Below, piece after piece: positions 20,787 to 32,497 of a stretch of DNA of 64,000 nucleotides. Source of the DNA: Gordionus sp. m RMFG-2023 (taxonomy: Eukaryota > Nematomorpha > Gordioida > Chordodea > Parachordodidae). Positions within the stretch are counted from its first letter, which is position 1. Every line of letters starts with the position of its first letter. The stretch covers positions 46,663,561 to 46,727,560 of the forward strand of contig NC_088775.1 of NCBI RefSeq assembly GCF_954871325.1. Reading direction: 5' to 3'. The notes below the pieces were generated by a model that had not been told where the DNA came from, ran no database searches, and saw only the letters and a program-made list of their open reading frames with translations. The translations under genes and the position numbers were made by a program.

Positions 20787-23443
20787 GGGTAATTCCATAC
20801 CAAATCGATAACTTTTCGGCTCGACCTTTTTAATTTAGATAAAATTTTGTATACTAAGAGAATATCATTAGAAAGCATCGAATCCAAAATTTTAGCCTCC
20901 TAGTACTCATAGTTCCTGAGATATCAATGGTCAAAAGTGCCAAAAATGACGTTTTTTCGAAAAATGCGATTTTTTAAAATTGAGATAAGTTAAAAAATAA
21001 TGATTTTAAAAATATAAGTATAACTCTATTAAGGGTCTTTTATTGAATATTAAAATTTTTTTCAAAATAATATTGTTGCGGTTTTTATTTAAGTTATAAA
21101 TTTTAAACATGAAAACTCCAAGTGTTTCGCTTTCCAAATTTTTTTGAATTTAATATTTTCTTATTCTCTAACCTTATATCTATTCATAAAAAAAATTTAA
21201 ACTTGGGACAGCCATGGGTTTTTTAGTTATTGCGATTTAAAAAATCAAAAAATAAATAATATTTTCAAAAATAGATGGCGCTCATTTATAAAATAACGCG
21301 TTTTATTAAAATTATTATTTTTTTTAAACTTTTTTCCATTTTAAACATAAATAATAAGATTTTCCAGCATTAATATTATGAAAATATATTATTTAGATCA
21401 ATTGATAGACTTACTTATTATTATTATTACTTTATTGATAACTTGTAAAAATTATTAGTTTTTATAATAAATGATTAATTTCCTAAAAAGATAGTTACAA
21501 TTCCTATATAAGAAAATATAATTAATTTCTGAAAGATTATAACAAGTTTTCATGCACCTGCCTTGATATTAATTAATTTTTATTTTACAAATATTTCAAT
21601 ATTAATTTTTTCTTAAAATTATTTATGTATAAATATAAATGTGCAAATCCTTTTAAAGAATCTAAACACTTTTATTGTAAAAAGAACCTGCGTAAAGTTA
21701 CGACGTGGATGACACAATTTCCAAACATTGAGGCGGAACACTATATTTGTGATAAATGTCGTAAGCGTTTATCACAAAAAAATATTGAAAATATAAATTC
21801 TGATAGCGAATATGTAAATAATATCCCCACAGCATCCGCATCAATAGATACAATCATAAACCTTAAACGAAATTGGAATATCTCCTATTAAGAAAAAAAA
21901 ACTAGCTGAAAAAAATTATCCAAAAAAAAGATAGCAAAAATATCAAAAGCTCTTTCAGATATAATAATTAACAATCCAGAATCGGACACAAAAGACAATA
22001 ATGATATACTATACAATATGAAATTACATTATCCTAATTTATCTAAAAATAAAAAATATCAATTGCTGACCATTCTGCCTCCTAATTGGAGTGCAAATAA
22101 AATAAAAACGGAATTCAACGCTACATATCATATGGCATATAATTCCAAAATCATTTTAAAAGAAAAGGGGATTCTTTCAACTCCAAATCGAAAGCCTGCA
22201 AAATATCTCAATCAAAACAGTTGATATTGTTAAAAGTTTTTTTTGCAGTGATAAAGTTAGTAGGGTATTACCAGGAAAAAAAGATTGCTTATCTATCATT
22301 GAAAAGGGGGAACGAGTGAACGCTCAAAAAAGGCTAGTTCTTAATAATTTAAAAGAATTATATAATCATTTTAAGGAGAGTAATTCAAGCATAACAATTG
22401 GATTTTCGAAATTCGCAAGCTTAAGACCAAAAAATTGCATATTGGCAGGGGCTAGCGGAACACATAGTGTATGCGTTTGTAGCATACACCAGAATATTAA
22501 CTAATGATTTTAGGCTGTGAATGAGCAACATTGACTAAAAATGGTGAGGATATATTAACAACTTATAGAGATGTTATAGGCAGAATGATTTGCAACCCCC
22601 ATTACCAACCTGTTATTTTGGTGACTGTAGCGAGTGTCCTGGCTCGACACTCTTAAAAGAACGCATTGAAAAATTATGATATAGCTCTTATTACGTTTAA
22701 ACAATGGGTTTCGGTAGATAGAACAACTCTGGAGACTATTTCTCAATCTTCAGACGAATTTATTAATTAAGTAATATCTTTCATGAATTTTTATTTATCT
22801 ATTGTATTTACAAATTAAATAAATAATTTTACGAAATTTAAAATTATTAATGCTGGAAAACCTTATTATTTATGTTTAAAATGGAAAAAAGTTTAAAAAA
22901 AATAATAATTTTAACAAAACGCGTTATTTTATAAAGGAGCGCCATCTATTTTTGAAAATATTATTTATTTTTTGATTTTTTAAATCGCAATAACTAAAAA
23001 ACCCATGGCTGTCCCAAGTTTAAATTTTTTTATGAATAGATATAAGGTTAGAGAATAAGAAAATATTAAATTCAAAAAAATTTAAAGCGAAACACTTGGA
23101 GTTTTCATGTTTAAAATTTATAACTTAAATAAAAACCGCAACAATATTATTTTGAAAAAATTTTTAATATTCAATAAAAGGCCCTTAATAGAGTTATAAA
23201 TTGACATATAACTTATATTTTTAAAATCATTATTTTTTAACTTATCTCAATTTTAAAAAATCGCATTTTTCGAAAAAACGTCATTTTTGGCACTTTTGGC
23301 CATTCATATCTCAGGAACTATGAGTACTAGGAGGCTAAAATTTTGGATTCGATGCTTTCTAATGATATTCTCTCAGTATACAAAATTTTATCGAAATTAA
23401 AAAGGTTGAGCCGAAAAGTTATCGATTTGGTATGGAATTACCC
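20787..23443 (+). mobile_element. Sola-like DNA transposon, 2657 bp, TSD AGCA
   Basis: The termini GGGTAATTCCATACCAAATC and GATTTGGTATGGAATTACCC are inverted. Near-identical terminal repeats run about 600 bp inward (to roughly 21385 and from 22845). AGCA is duplicated at 20783-20786 and 23444-23447, splitting the motif GAAAGCACTAAC of a foldback unit. A 4-bp duplication and the transposase type suggest the Sola superfamily, but that name is tentative. The near identity of the long terminal repeats suggests a recent insertion. Confidence 0.85.
21625..22772 (+). pseudogene. Sola-like transposase, N-terminal half
   Basis: Pieces in order: a Cys-rich start (KCANPFKESKHFYCKKNLRK then YICDKCRKRLSQKN, 21625-21780); KLHYPNLSKNKKYQLLTILP (22018); SKFASLRPKNCILAGASGTH followed by SVCVCSIHQN (22405-22497); and at 22560-22772 the pieces NPHYQPCYF and FGDCSECPGSTLLKERIEKL, then KQWVSVDRTTLETISQSSDE. 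The LRPK...GTHSVCVC..HQN signature is typical of a transposase family widespread in arthropods and cnidarians. The frame changes several times, and the C-terminal half (SHGKG...GG region, seen separately at 55130-55460) is missing, replaced by the right terminal repeat. A non-autonomous deletion derivative. Confidence 0.75.
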
Positions 23444-24749
23444 AGCACTAACGATGAAATTTATATTTTTCTTTAGGACTTCCTTAGTAGAGGTTAGTGC
23501 TTCAATCACTTTTAGAGCCGAATTTAAGAATAAAAAGTTATTTGCGAAAAAAACAAAAAATGGCGACGTGCCAAAACAAAAACTATAGTAGTAATAAACA
23601 TCCGGTTTTGCCATTATTTAGTGCTCAATTAGTACATTTGAATTCCATAATTAATTTGGTTAACCATCTTTATAAAAAATTGTAATACGTTAAAGAAGTG
23701 TTTAGAGGTCAAATTTTGGCCAGAAAATTATGAAAGCACTAACGATGAAATTTATATCCTTCTTTAGGGCTTCCTTAGTAGAGGTTAGTGCTTCAATCAC
23801 TTTTGTAGCCGAATTTAAGAATAAAAAGTTATTTGCGAAAAAAACAAAAATAAACAAAAAATGGTGACGTGCCAAAACAAAAACTATAGTAGTAATAAAC
23901 ATCCGGTTTTGCCATTATTTAGTGCTCAATTAGTAAATTTGAATTCCATAATTAATTTAATTAACATCTTTATAAAAAATTGTAATACGTTAAAGAAATG
24001 TTTAGAGGTCAAATTTTGGCCAGAAAATTATGAAAGCACTAACGATGAAATTTATGACCTTCTAGAGGTTAGTGCTTCAATCATTTTTGTAGCCGAATTT
24101 AAGAATAAAAAGTTATTTACGAAAAAAAAAATATACAAATAATGGCGACGTGCCAAAAAACTATAGTAGTAATAAACATCCGGTTTTGCCTTTATTTAGT
24201 GCTCAATTAGTAAATTTGAATTCCATAATTAATTTGGTTAACCATCTTTATAAAAAATTGTAATATGCTAAAGAAATGTTTAGAGGTCAAATTATGGCCA
24301 GAAAATTATGAAAGCACTAACGATGAAATTTATATTCTTCTTTAGGGCTTCCTTAGTAGAGGTTAGTGCTTCAATCACTTTTGTAGCCGAATTTAAAAAT
24401 AAAATGTTATTTGCGAAAAAAACAAAAATAAACAAAAAATGGCGACGTGCCAAAACAAAAACTATAGAGTAATAAACATCCGGTTTTGCCATTATTTAGT
24501 GCTCAATTAGTAAATTTGAATTCCATAATAAATTTGGTTAACCATCTTTATAAAAAATTGTAATACGTTAAAGAAATGTTTAGAGGTCAAATTTTAACCA
24601 GAAAATTATGAAGGCACTAACGATGAAATTTATATCCTTCTAGAGGTTAGTGCTTCAATCATTTTTGTAGCCGAATTTAAGAATAAAAATTATTTGCGAA
24701 AAAAACAAAAATATACAAATAATGGCGACGTGCCAAAACAAAAACTATA

Positions 24750-26695
24750 CAGTGAAAGGGGGGATATTTTTTACCAGATGTTAAAACAAAATAAAATGAT
24801 ACTTTTATATTTTTATTTTAATCATACTTAAACATTAATCTATGTTAAAAAAAATTTAAACAACTTTTTTTAAAAAAAAACTTTTTAAAAAAAACATATT
24901 TTTTCATATATCATTTACATAATTTAATATTTTTGTATATTTAATTTAATATTAATTAATTTTTTAATCTTATAATGTTTAATATAGACTACAATTTTTT
25001 ATAACTTTAATACATCTCCTTTACTCTCAAGTACTTCTGTAAATTATTCTTTGCCAATCTCAGATAGGAATGATATGGAAAATTATCAATCACATTCTAA
25101 TATTTCTGCAAATAATAATTCTTTAGCAACTATTAATGAAAATATAAATCATTCTCAAATATCATCCATTCCTAAACCCAAAAGAACATACAATTGTTGG
25201 AACAAAGATAAAATTGAAATGGTAATGAAAATATTAGCAATGCCAGAGGAAGAACAGATGGAGGTTAAGGACATTGCTAAATTTGTTAATATGTCGAAGG
25301 CATCAATACATAAAATAAAACGGGATACATTCCCAGAAATTATTGGTGAGCCCTTAAAGGAATTCTCCCTTAAACAAAGAGGGAGAAAAATTAAAGACAC
25401 AGCAAATATTGAAAGGCAAATTATGGATTTACTAATCGACAATAATACCTTCACGGTGAAGGATATAATTGAGAATTTGCCCTCTGGTTCTCCAAAAAAT
25501 ATTGGAACTATAAGGAAATATATTAAAAACATCCGATGGTCCAAAAAGAGCTGGGAAAGAACCAGATCGCAGGAATACACCAGGAGCTATCAATATTCGA
25601 CAGGTGTATTGCCGCAAATTGCTGAACATCTCCAGAGAAAGACTCTATTTTCTCGACGAAACAGGCATCAATTTTCATGTTGTACCTGTCTATGTTTGGG
25701 CACCACTCAACGTTAGACCATCAATAAAGGTGCCACCCTCAAAAGGGAAAAATGTAAGTGTACTTTGCACTATAGGAATTTGTGGAGTTATACATTATAA
25801 AATCATCGAAGGATCATATAATGGTATGTTATTCCGAAATTCATTAATGGATATTATTAGTATATTACCACCAGATGCCATATTAGTTATGGACAATGCG
25901 TCAATACATAAAAGTCATCTAATTGATGACTATAAAGAGAGAATTGAATATCTTCCCCCATACTCACCACAATTAAACCCAATTGAAAATTTTTTCGGGG
26001 TTTTCAAAAACAAGTACAGGTCATTAATTCCCAGACCAAGTACAAGGGAACATATAATAAATAATATTAATCAAATAATGAATCAATTTATTCCATATGA
26101 TTTTACAAATTTCTATAATCATATGCAACATTATTTGGAGCTGGGCTATCGTGGACTACCTCTTGACTAAAGTAATCTAATTATATAATAAATTACGATT
26201 AACATTTTTTAATATTTATAGGTACTACTTAAGCAAGCAATTTATGACTATGAACTATCATTAAATATTTCATATTTTATTAATTAATATTCATGTATTA
26301 GTGTAATTACGAATATATTTCTTATTATATATAATTATATGTATTTATACGAATTGAATAAAATTTTAAATTAAAGTTATGTCTCAAATATGATAAAATA
26401 AAGTGAGAAAAAAAACTATTTTCAGAAATAAAAGATTCTGACTAAGATCTTACAACTTAAATGAATAATTTATCATTATATTTAAAATTATTCTACATAA
26501 AATATAGTTAACTAAGTAAAAGAAAATATGTGATGACAAAACTTTTTATATTTTTTTATAAAAAATTTTTTTTAAGTGTGACATTTAAAAAAGTTGTTTA
26601 ATATTTTTTTAACATAGATTAATGTTTAAGTATGATTAAAATAAAAATATAATAGTGTCATTTTATTCTGGTAAAAAATATCCCCCCTTTCACTG
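24750..26695 (+). mobile_element. Tc1/mariner-superfamily element, 1946 bp
   Basis: The termini CAGTGAAAGGGGGGATATTT and its inverse form nearly identical terminal repeats of about 120 bp, differing mainly by a short indel. TA flanks both sides (24748-24749 and 26696-26697), the signature of this superfamily. It is inserted in a unit of the left foldback array, whose sequence resumes after 26697 (TAGTAGTAATTAACAT). It carries one transposase with a single frameshift. The ends and coding region look young. Confidence 0.95.
25075..26170 (+). pseudogene. Tc1/mariner transposase (DDE_3), one frameshift
   Basis: From the ATG at 25075, about residues 45-170 form a helix-turn-helix DNA-binding part (EVKDIAKFVNMSKASIHKIK; then QRGRKI, a GRPR-like hinge). 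The catalytic domain follows in another frame: LYFLDETGINFHV (first Asp, about 25650), ILVMDNASIHKSHL (second Asp, 25890) and LPPYSPQLNPIENFFGVFK (Glu, 25985). Thirty residues separate the second Asp and the Glu, fewer than the 34 of Tc1. The stop is at 26168. The frame changes at or near the A-run 25543-25547; otherwise I see no lesion. About 365 residues in all, normal for the superfamily. Confidence 0.9.
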
Positions 26696-28061
26696 TAGTA
26701 GTAATTAACATGCGGTTTTGCCATTATTTAATGCTCAATTAGTAAATTTGAATTCCATAATTAATTTGGTTAACCGTCTTTATAAAAAATTGTAATATGC
26801 TAAAGAAATGTTTAGAGGTCAAATTATGGCCAGAAAATTATGAAAGCACTAACGATGAAATTTATATCCTTCTTTAGGGCTTCCTTAGTAGAGGTTAGTG
26901 CTTCAATCACTTTTGTACCGAATTTAAGAATAAAAAGTTATTTGCGAAAAAAACAAAAATAAACAAAAAATGGCGACGTGCCAAAACAAAATCTATAGTA
27001 GTAATAAACATCCGGTTTTGCCATTATTTAGTGCTCAATTAGTAAATTTGAATTCCATAATTAATTGGTTAACCATCTTTATAAAAAATTGTAATACGTT
27101 AAAGAAATGTTTAGAGGTCAAATTTTGGCCAGAAAATTATGAAAACACTAACGATGAAATTTATATCCTTCTAGAGATTAGTGCTTCAATCATTTTTGTA
27201 GCCGAATTTAAGAATAAAAAGTTATTTGCGAAAAAAACAAAAATATACAAATGATGGCGACGTGCCAAAACAAAAACTATAGTAGTACTAAACATCCGGT
27301 TTTGACATTATTTAGTGCTCAATTAGTAAATTTGAATTCCATAATTAATTTGGTTAACCGTCTTTATAAAAAATTGTAATACGTTAAAGAAATGTTTAGA
27401 GGTCAAATTTTGGCCAGAAAATTATGAAAGCACTAACAATGAAATTTATATAATTCTTTAGAGCTTCCTTAGTAGAGGTTAGTGCTTCAATCAGTTTAAT
27501 AGCCTAATTTAAAATAAAAAAGTTATTAACAAAATAAACAAAAAATCTATCAGCGACAAACATTTTATTTTCACCATTATTTAGTACTTATTTTGTAAAA
27601 TTTAAACCCTAATTAGTTTGATTAAAAACCCCAAGTAATTAAAAAATGCATATTGTCTTTTTGCACTGAACCTATCAATTGTTTCCGTAGATCATCTGCC
27701 ATATTTGAGTAATATAATGTTTCAAAAGCTTATATATATTAAGGTTCAAAATACATGAATAGCTATAACCAAGTCACAAAATATTATTTCCACTACTGCC
27801 TAAATGGGTCCATTGAACCCCATTCTTGTGTAATAATTATATAATTTTTATTATTTTATTGGAACAACTACATTTTTATCCAGCATCTATTATTCTGAGG
27901 TGTCATTGAATGATATGGTTAAAAACATTCTCAGAAATTTTTTATTCTTAATTCAAATTGTTCTTTTTACATAGTTTTATTTTATTCGAAAAAATTACTC
28001 ATATATTTATTCCTATCATAAATTTTAGTTATATTAAGATCACAATATAATGAAGTACCCG

Positions 28062-28435
28062 TCGAACAGTGCTCGGGCCTAATTTTTTTTAAATAAATCG
28101 GGTTCGGGCCTAATATTTTTAAAAAAAGGGCCGGGTAGGGTTGGGCCTAGAAATTTTTTTAAATATATCTAAATTTATCAATTATATATTGAATTTTTTA
28201 TGTAAAATAAAAATATTTGATTTTATTTATAGAAACTAGACAACATATATATAACATATGTCTTTTATTTTGAGTAATTTTAAAAATTATTTTCTATATT
28301 TAAATAAATTCGGGCATGACCGGGCCGGGTCGGTAAATTTTTAAAAAAATTTCTGGTTCGGGCCAGGCGGCAAAACTTTTTTAAAAAAATTTAGGACCGG
28401 GCCTGGCTTAAAAAATTATGCCCGATGCAGATCAC
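28062..28435. mobile_element. GGGCC-type hAT MITE
   Basis: Begins near CAGTGCTCGGGCCTAATTTT and ends with AATTATGCCCGATGCAGATC then ACTA. CGGGCC boxes and T/A runs are repeated on both sides. The closely related copy at 52030-52362 shares the inner block AATATATCTAAATTTATCAA. Confidence 0.7.
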
Positions 28436-28764
28436 TAATACTTTTGCAGGAATTCTGAGAGGTACCCTGATTCGATAAATTACTGCCATATTAATCCTTC
28501 AAATTTTCTAACACCTTTCTCGACGCCTAAGAAAATTTTAGACCAAAACATTATAAAATTATATTCGATTCATAAATTTGACGTTCGTCTTTATTAAAGT
28601 TTTATTATTAAAAAATTATATCAAAATCAAAATGTTTTTTACAATAATTATGGAAAGTTATTTAACTATATAAGAATGTTTCACATTATGGAAATGTGTT
28701 ACATATTATAAAAATTTACAAGTAATCAAAAAAATTTTTGAGTAATATAAAAAATTAACCACAG

Positions 28765-29117
28765 AATTTCCCACATGTGATTAATAAATCAACACTCAGC
28801 TGTAAACCATATAATAAATAGAAGCCTAACAGCTGCACACATTCCAAACAATCTTGAACCATCAAATTTCTCAAGTAGATGGTTTAAGACCTGATGGTAT
28901 GACAACCATACCTTGGGCCCTCAACAAATCACATTGGGACTACACGTGTGTCTCATTATTCCCTTCAAACATAAATTTCAATTTAATAACACAGGCAGAA
29001 ATTAAAAAGACAAACAAATACAAAAATTTTAAAAACTTCATATTCACTACAGTAGTGACTTCTACTAACGGGCATTTTTCGCCTAAAACATTTATGTTTT
29101 TTAAAAAATCTGGGTAA
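28765..29117 (+). pseudogene. Non-LTR retrotransposon (LINE) C-terminal fragment
   Basis: Frames read SLTAAHIPNNLEPSNFSS, then in the next frame GLRPDGMTTIPWALNKSHWD and YTCVSLFPSN. This matches the conserved region often found after reverse transcriptase in invertebrate LINE-type polyproteins (pattern LEP..L...DGKRPDG.T..PW......WD.T). The reverse transcriptase itself is absent. Related fragments lie at 33300-34160 and 52390-52860, all on the plus strand. The LINE clade is not determined. Confidence 0.55.
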
Positions 29118-29309
29118 TAAAATACGACTTTTCACAAATTAACCCAGAGAAGTTCTTTTTATTCGACAAAAAATTCAAATAGAAATTTTTAGACACAATT
29201 ATGGTTCCTTTTTGGGGACTCAATTATAGAATTTCATTTTTAATTATATAATTATAAATTATAATTTTTTTAATTAGGTTTAATTACATATTTTATAATT
29301 TTATATATT

Positions 29310-30931
29310 TACATAATCCTTAGTGTATTACAATTTTTTATAAAGACGGTTAACCAAATTAATTACGGAATTCAAATTTACTAATTGTGCACTAAATAAT
29401 GGCGAAACGGATGTTTGGTATTACTATAATTTTTGTTTTGGCACGTCGCCATTATTTGTTTTTTTGTTTTTTTCGCAAATAACTTATTATTCTTAAATTC
29501 GGCTATAAAGGTGATTGAAGAATTAACATCTACTAAGGAAGCCCTAAAGAAGGATATAAATTTCATTGTTATTGCTTTAATCATTTTCTAGCCATAATTT
29601 GACCTTTAAACATTTCTTTAGCGTATTACGATTTTTATAAAGACGGTTAACCAAATTAATTACGAAATTCAAATTTACTAATTGAGCACTAAATAATGGC
29701 GAAAACCGGATGTTTAGTACTACTATGGTTTTTGTTTTGGCACGTCGCCATTAGTTGTTTATTTTTGTTTTTTTCATAAATAACTTTTTATAGTTAAATT
29801 CGGCTACAAAAGTAATTGAAGAACTAACCTCTACCAAGGAAGCCCTAAAGAAGAATATAAATTTCATCGTTAGTGCTTTCATAATTTTCTGGCCAAAATT
29901 TGACCTCTAAACATTTCTTTAGCGTATTACAATTTTTTAAAAAGACGGTTAACCAAATTAATTACGGAATTCAAATTTGCTAATTAAGCACTAAATAATG
30001 GCGAAAACCGCATGTTTAGTACTACTATAGTTTTTGTTTTGGCACGTCGCCATTATTTGTTTTTGCAAATAACTTTTTATTCTTAATCGGCTACAAAAGT
30101 AATTCAAGCACTAATCTCTACTAAGGAAGCCCTAAAGAAGGATATAAATATCATCGTTAGTGCTTTTATAATTTTCTGGCCAAAATTTGACCTAAAAATA
30201 TTTCTTTAGCGTATTACGATTTTTTCATACGACGGTTATCCAAATTAATTACGGAATTCAAAGTTACTAATTGAGCTCTAAATAATGGCGAAAACCGAAT
30301 GTTTAGTACTACTCTAGTTATTGTTTTCACGTTACCAATATTTGTTTATTTTTGTTTTTTTCGTTAATAACTTTTTAATCTTAAATTTGGCTACAAAAGT
30401 GATTGAAGCACTAACCTCTACTAACGAAGCACTAAAGAATGATATAAGTTTCATCGTTAGTGCTTCCAAAAGTTCGGCCAACTTCACGCTTAAATCGTGA
30501 CGTCATAATTTTTATTTAGCTTATAACTTTTTTTCCATATGGCGGTTAACCAAATTAATAACGGAATTTAAATACATTAATTAAGCAATAAATAATGGCG
30601 AAAACCAAATGTTTAGTACTACTCTAGTTTTTGTTTTGACACATCGCAAATATTTGTTTTTTTCGCCAATAACTTTTTATTCTTAAATTCGGCTACAAAA
30701 GTGATTGAAGCACTAACCTCTACTAATTAAGCACTAAAGAATGATATAAGTTTCATCGTTAGTGCGTTCAGTCGACTTTTAAGCGTGAAGTTGGCATAAA
30801 TTTTTATTTTTGCTTATAACTTTTTTTCCTTAAATTCGGCTACTATACGGATTAAAGCACTAATAAGCACTAAAAAATGATATATGATTCATCGTTATTG
30901 CTTCCAAATGTTCGGCCAACTTCACGGAGCT
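29310..30931 (-). repeat. Right array of ~290-bp foldback units (about 6, inverted)
   Basis: Inverted copies of the units of 19780-27545: reversed motifs TTTCATCGTTAGTGCTTTCA and TTTTGTTTTGGCACGTCGCC. Unit ends are near 29574, 29876, 30165, 30464, 30765 and 30903. The outermost units match the outermost left units best (both carry GTTCGGCCAACTTCACG), as expected of a hairpin. Half the number of units found on the left. Confidence 0.9.
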
Positions 30932-32095
30932 GATAAATAAACAATCTTTTAGGCGAAACCTTTTATCATTTTTTTTATCATTTTTTTAAAATTATCTATT
31001 TTTTTTTAAATGAGGTGGATTTTATGAAACTTTTTTGATGATTTTATATGATCTTTTTAAGGTTAATATTTTAATGTGACAATTGTCATAATCGTTATTT
31101 TATAAGTTTTTTGAAGAAAATATGTTAAAATAAGTATTAATAACATGTGTAAATATAAATTTAGTGAAGATGTACCTATGAAAAGTGACAATTGTCATAA
31201 TCATTATTTTTAAAGTTTTTTGACGAAAATATGTTAGAAAAAGTATTAATAACATGTGTAAATATAAATTTAGTGAAGATGTACCATAGAAAGGTGACAT
31301 TGTCATAATCGTTATTTTATAAGTTTTTTGAATTTTTTTGACGACAATATGTTAAAATAAATATTAATAAAAAATTTAGTGAAGATGTACAGTAGAAAAG
31401 TGACAATTGTCATAATCGTTATTTTTAAAGTTTTTTGAATTTTATTGACAAAAATATTTTAAAATAAGTATTGATAACATGTTTAAATAAAAATTTAGTG
31501 AAGATCTAGATAAACGACAATTGTCATAATCGTTATTTTTAAAGTTTTTTGATCTTTGTTGACAAAAATAGTTAATTTGCATCGATATTGATTTTAAAAT
31601 AGAAAAAAAAGTTTACCCAAATTTTAAACAAGATTGTCTGATGAAAATTGGCAAAAAAATAATAATTTCTAACTTAGATTTTAACATATTTTCTTCAAAA
31701 AAATTCAAAAATCTATAAAAATAACGATTATGACAATTGACATTTTTCATTGGTACATCTTCACTAAATTTATATTTACACATGTTATTAATATTTATTT
31801 TAACATATTGTCGTCGAAAAAATTCAAAAAACTTTAAAAATGTCGATTATGACAATTGTCACTTTTCATTGGTACATCTTCACTAAATTTATATTTACAC
31901 ATGTTATTAATACTTATTTTAACATATTTTCGTCAAAAAAATTCAAAAAACTTATAAAATAACGATTATGACAATTGTCACATTAAAATATTATCCTTAA
32001 AAAGATCATATAAAATCATCAAAAAAGTTTCATAAAATCCACCTCATTTAATAAAAAATTGATAAAAGATTTCACCTAAAAGATTGTTTATTTAT
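30932..32095. mobile_element. Inner foldback element, 1164 bp
   Basis: GATAAATAAACAATCTTTTA at 30932 is inverted at 32076-32095, followed inward by matching GGCGAAACC/TTTCACC and TCATATAAAATCATC blocks. The inside has about five ~110-bp units in one direction (31077, 31187, 31292, 31400, 31515) and three inverted ones (31729, 31846, 31963). Most carry or closely resemble the perfect 12-bp palindrome TGACAATTGTCA. The left outer arm has only a short remnant at the equivalent place (19756-19770), so either this was inserted in one arm or most of it was lost from the other. Confidence 0.8.
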
Positions 32096-32497
32096 CTAAT
32101 AAAATTTACAATATAATTCCTCAATAAAAGATGTATTTACAAAGAAGATTGTAAAAATCACTAATAAATAATATTAAAAAGAATATTATATTTTTACAAT
32201 ATAGCAGCATATTATTTTTTTTATTAAATAAACATCAAATAAATAAATTTATTTTCATTTCAAAATATAATATAAATAAAAAATATTAAATCATATCATG
32301 TTTATTTGTTGATAATAATAAAATATTTACATTAAATATAAATAAAATAAATTATTTTACTAAAATAAATAAATAATAATTAATGCTAAGCATCGATGCA
32401 GAATTTTGACTAATTTAATTTTAGCCGATTTATATAGGCTTAGTTAGACGATTTTTAGGCTTAGGCATAGTTTTTAGCCGATTACGCAACATTACTA

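Larger units (their letters stand above)
19780..27545 (+). repeat. Left array of ~290-bp foldback units (about 12)
   Basis: Each unit contains AGCACTAACGATGAAATTTA, TTAGTAGAGGTTAGTGCTTC, GTAGCCGAATTTAAGAATAA, GGCGACGTGCCAAAACAAAA and TTGGTTAACCATCTTTATAA. Unit starts are near 19797, 19931, 20203, 20491, 20783/23444, 23734, 24034, 24312, 24612, 26844, 27144 and 27428, a spacing of about 270-300 bp once the Sola-like and mariner insertions are removed. Units from 23.4 to 27.4 kb are more alike than those near 20 kb, so the array grew from the inner side. Short open frames in the units are by-products. Confidence 0.9.
27600..29290. other. Unique centre of the foldback composite
   Basis: Sequence between the two inverted arrays, not shared by the arms. 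It holds a GGCC MITE (28062-28435) and a LINE fragment (28765-29117). The remainder is AT-rich and unassigned. No transposase suited to moving the composite was found here. Confidence 0.6.
19087..32497. mobile_element. 13.4-kb foldback composite element
   Basis: The left end TAGTGTTGCGTAATCGGCTA (19087) is inverted at the right end (AGCCGATTACGCAACATTAC, 32476-32495). GGAAC borders both sides (19082-19086 and 32498-32502), a possible 5-bp target duplication. The arms stay inverted over kilobases: 19087-19770 matches 32497-32096, and the ~290-bp repeat units of 19780-27545 match inverted units at 29310-30931. The centre at 27600-29290 is unique. Nested insertions are a MITE (19353), a Sola-like element (20787), a mariner (24750), a second foldback (30932) and a GGCC MITE (28062). 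The TAGTGTTG terminus resembles the small hAT MITEs at 39310 and 47445, so hAT mobilisation is possible. It has no coding gene of its own that I can recognise. Confidence 0.8.

Noticed and set aside
25155-25629. Minus-strand frames opposite the mariner transposase
   Set aside because: Shadow of the real plus-strand gene, which has helix-turn-helix and DDE motifs.
23343-27254. Repeated open frames of 60-94 codons on both strands
   Set aside because: They recur at every ~290-bp foldback unit and appear on both strands, so they are by-products of the repeat, not a gene family.
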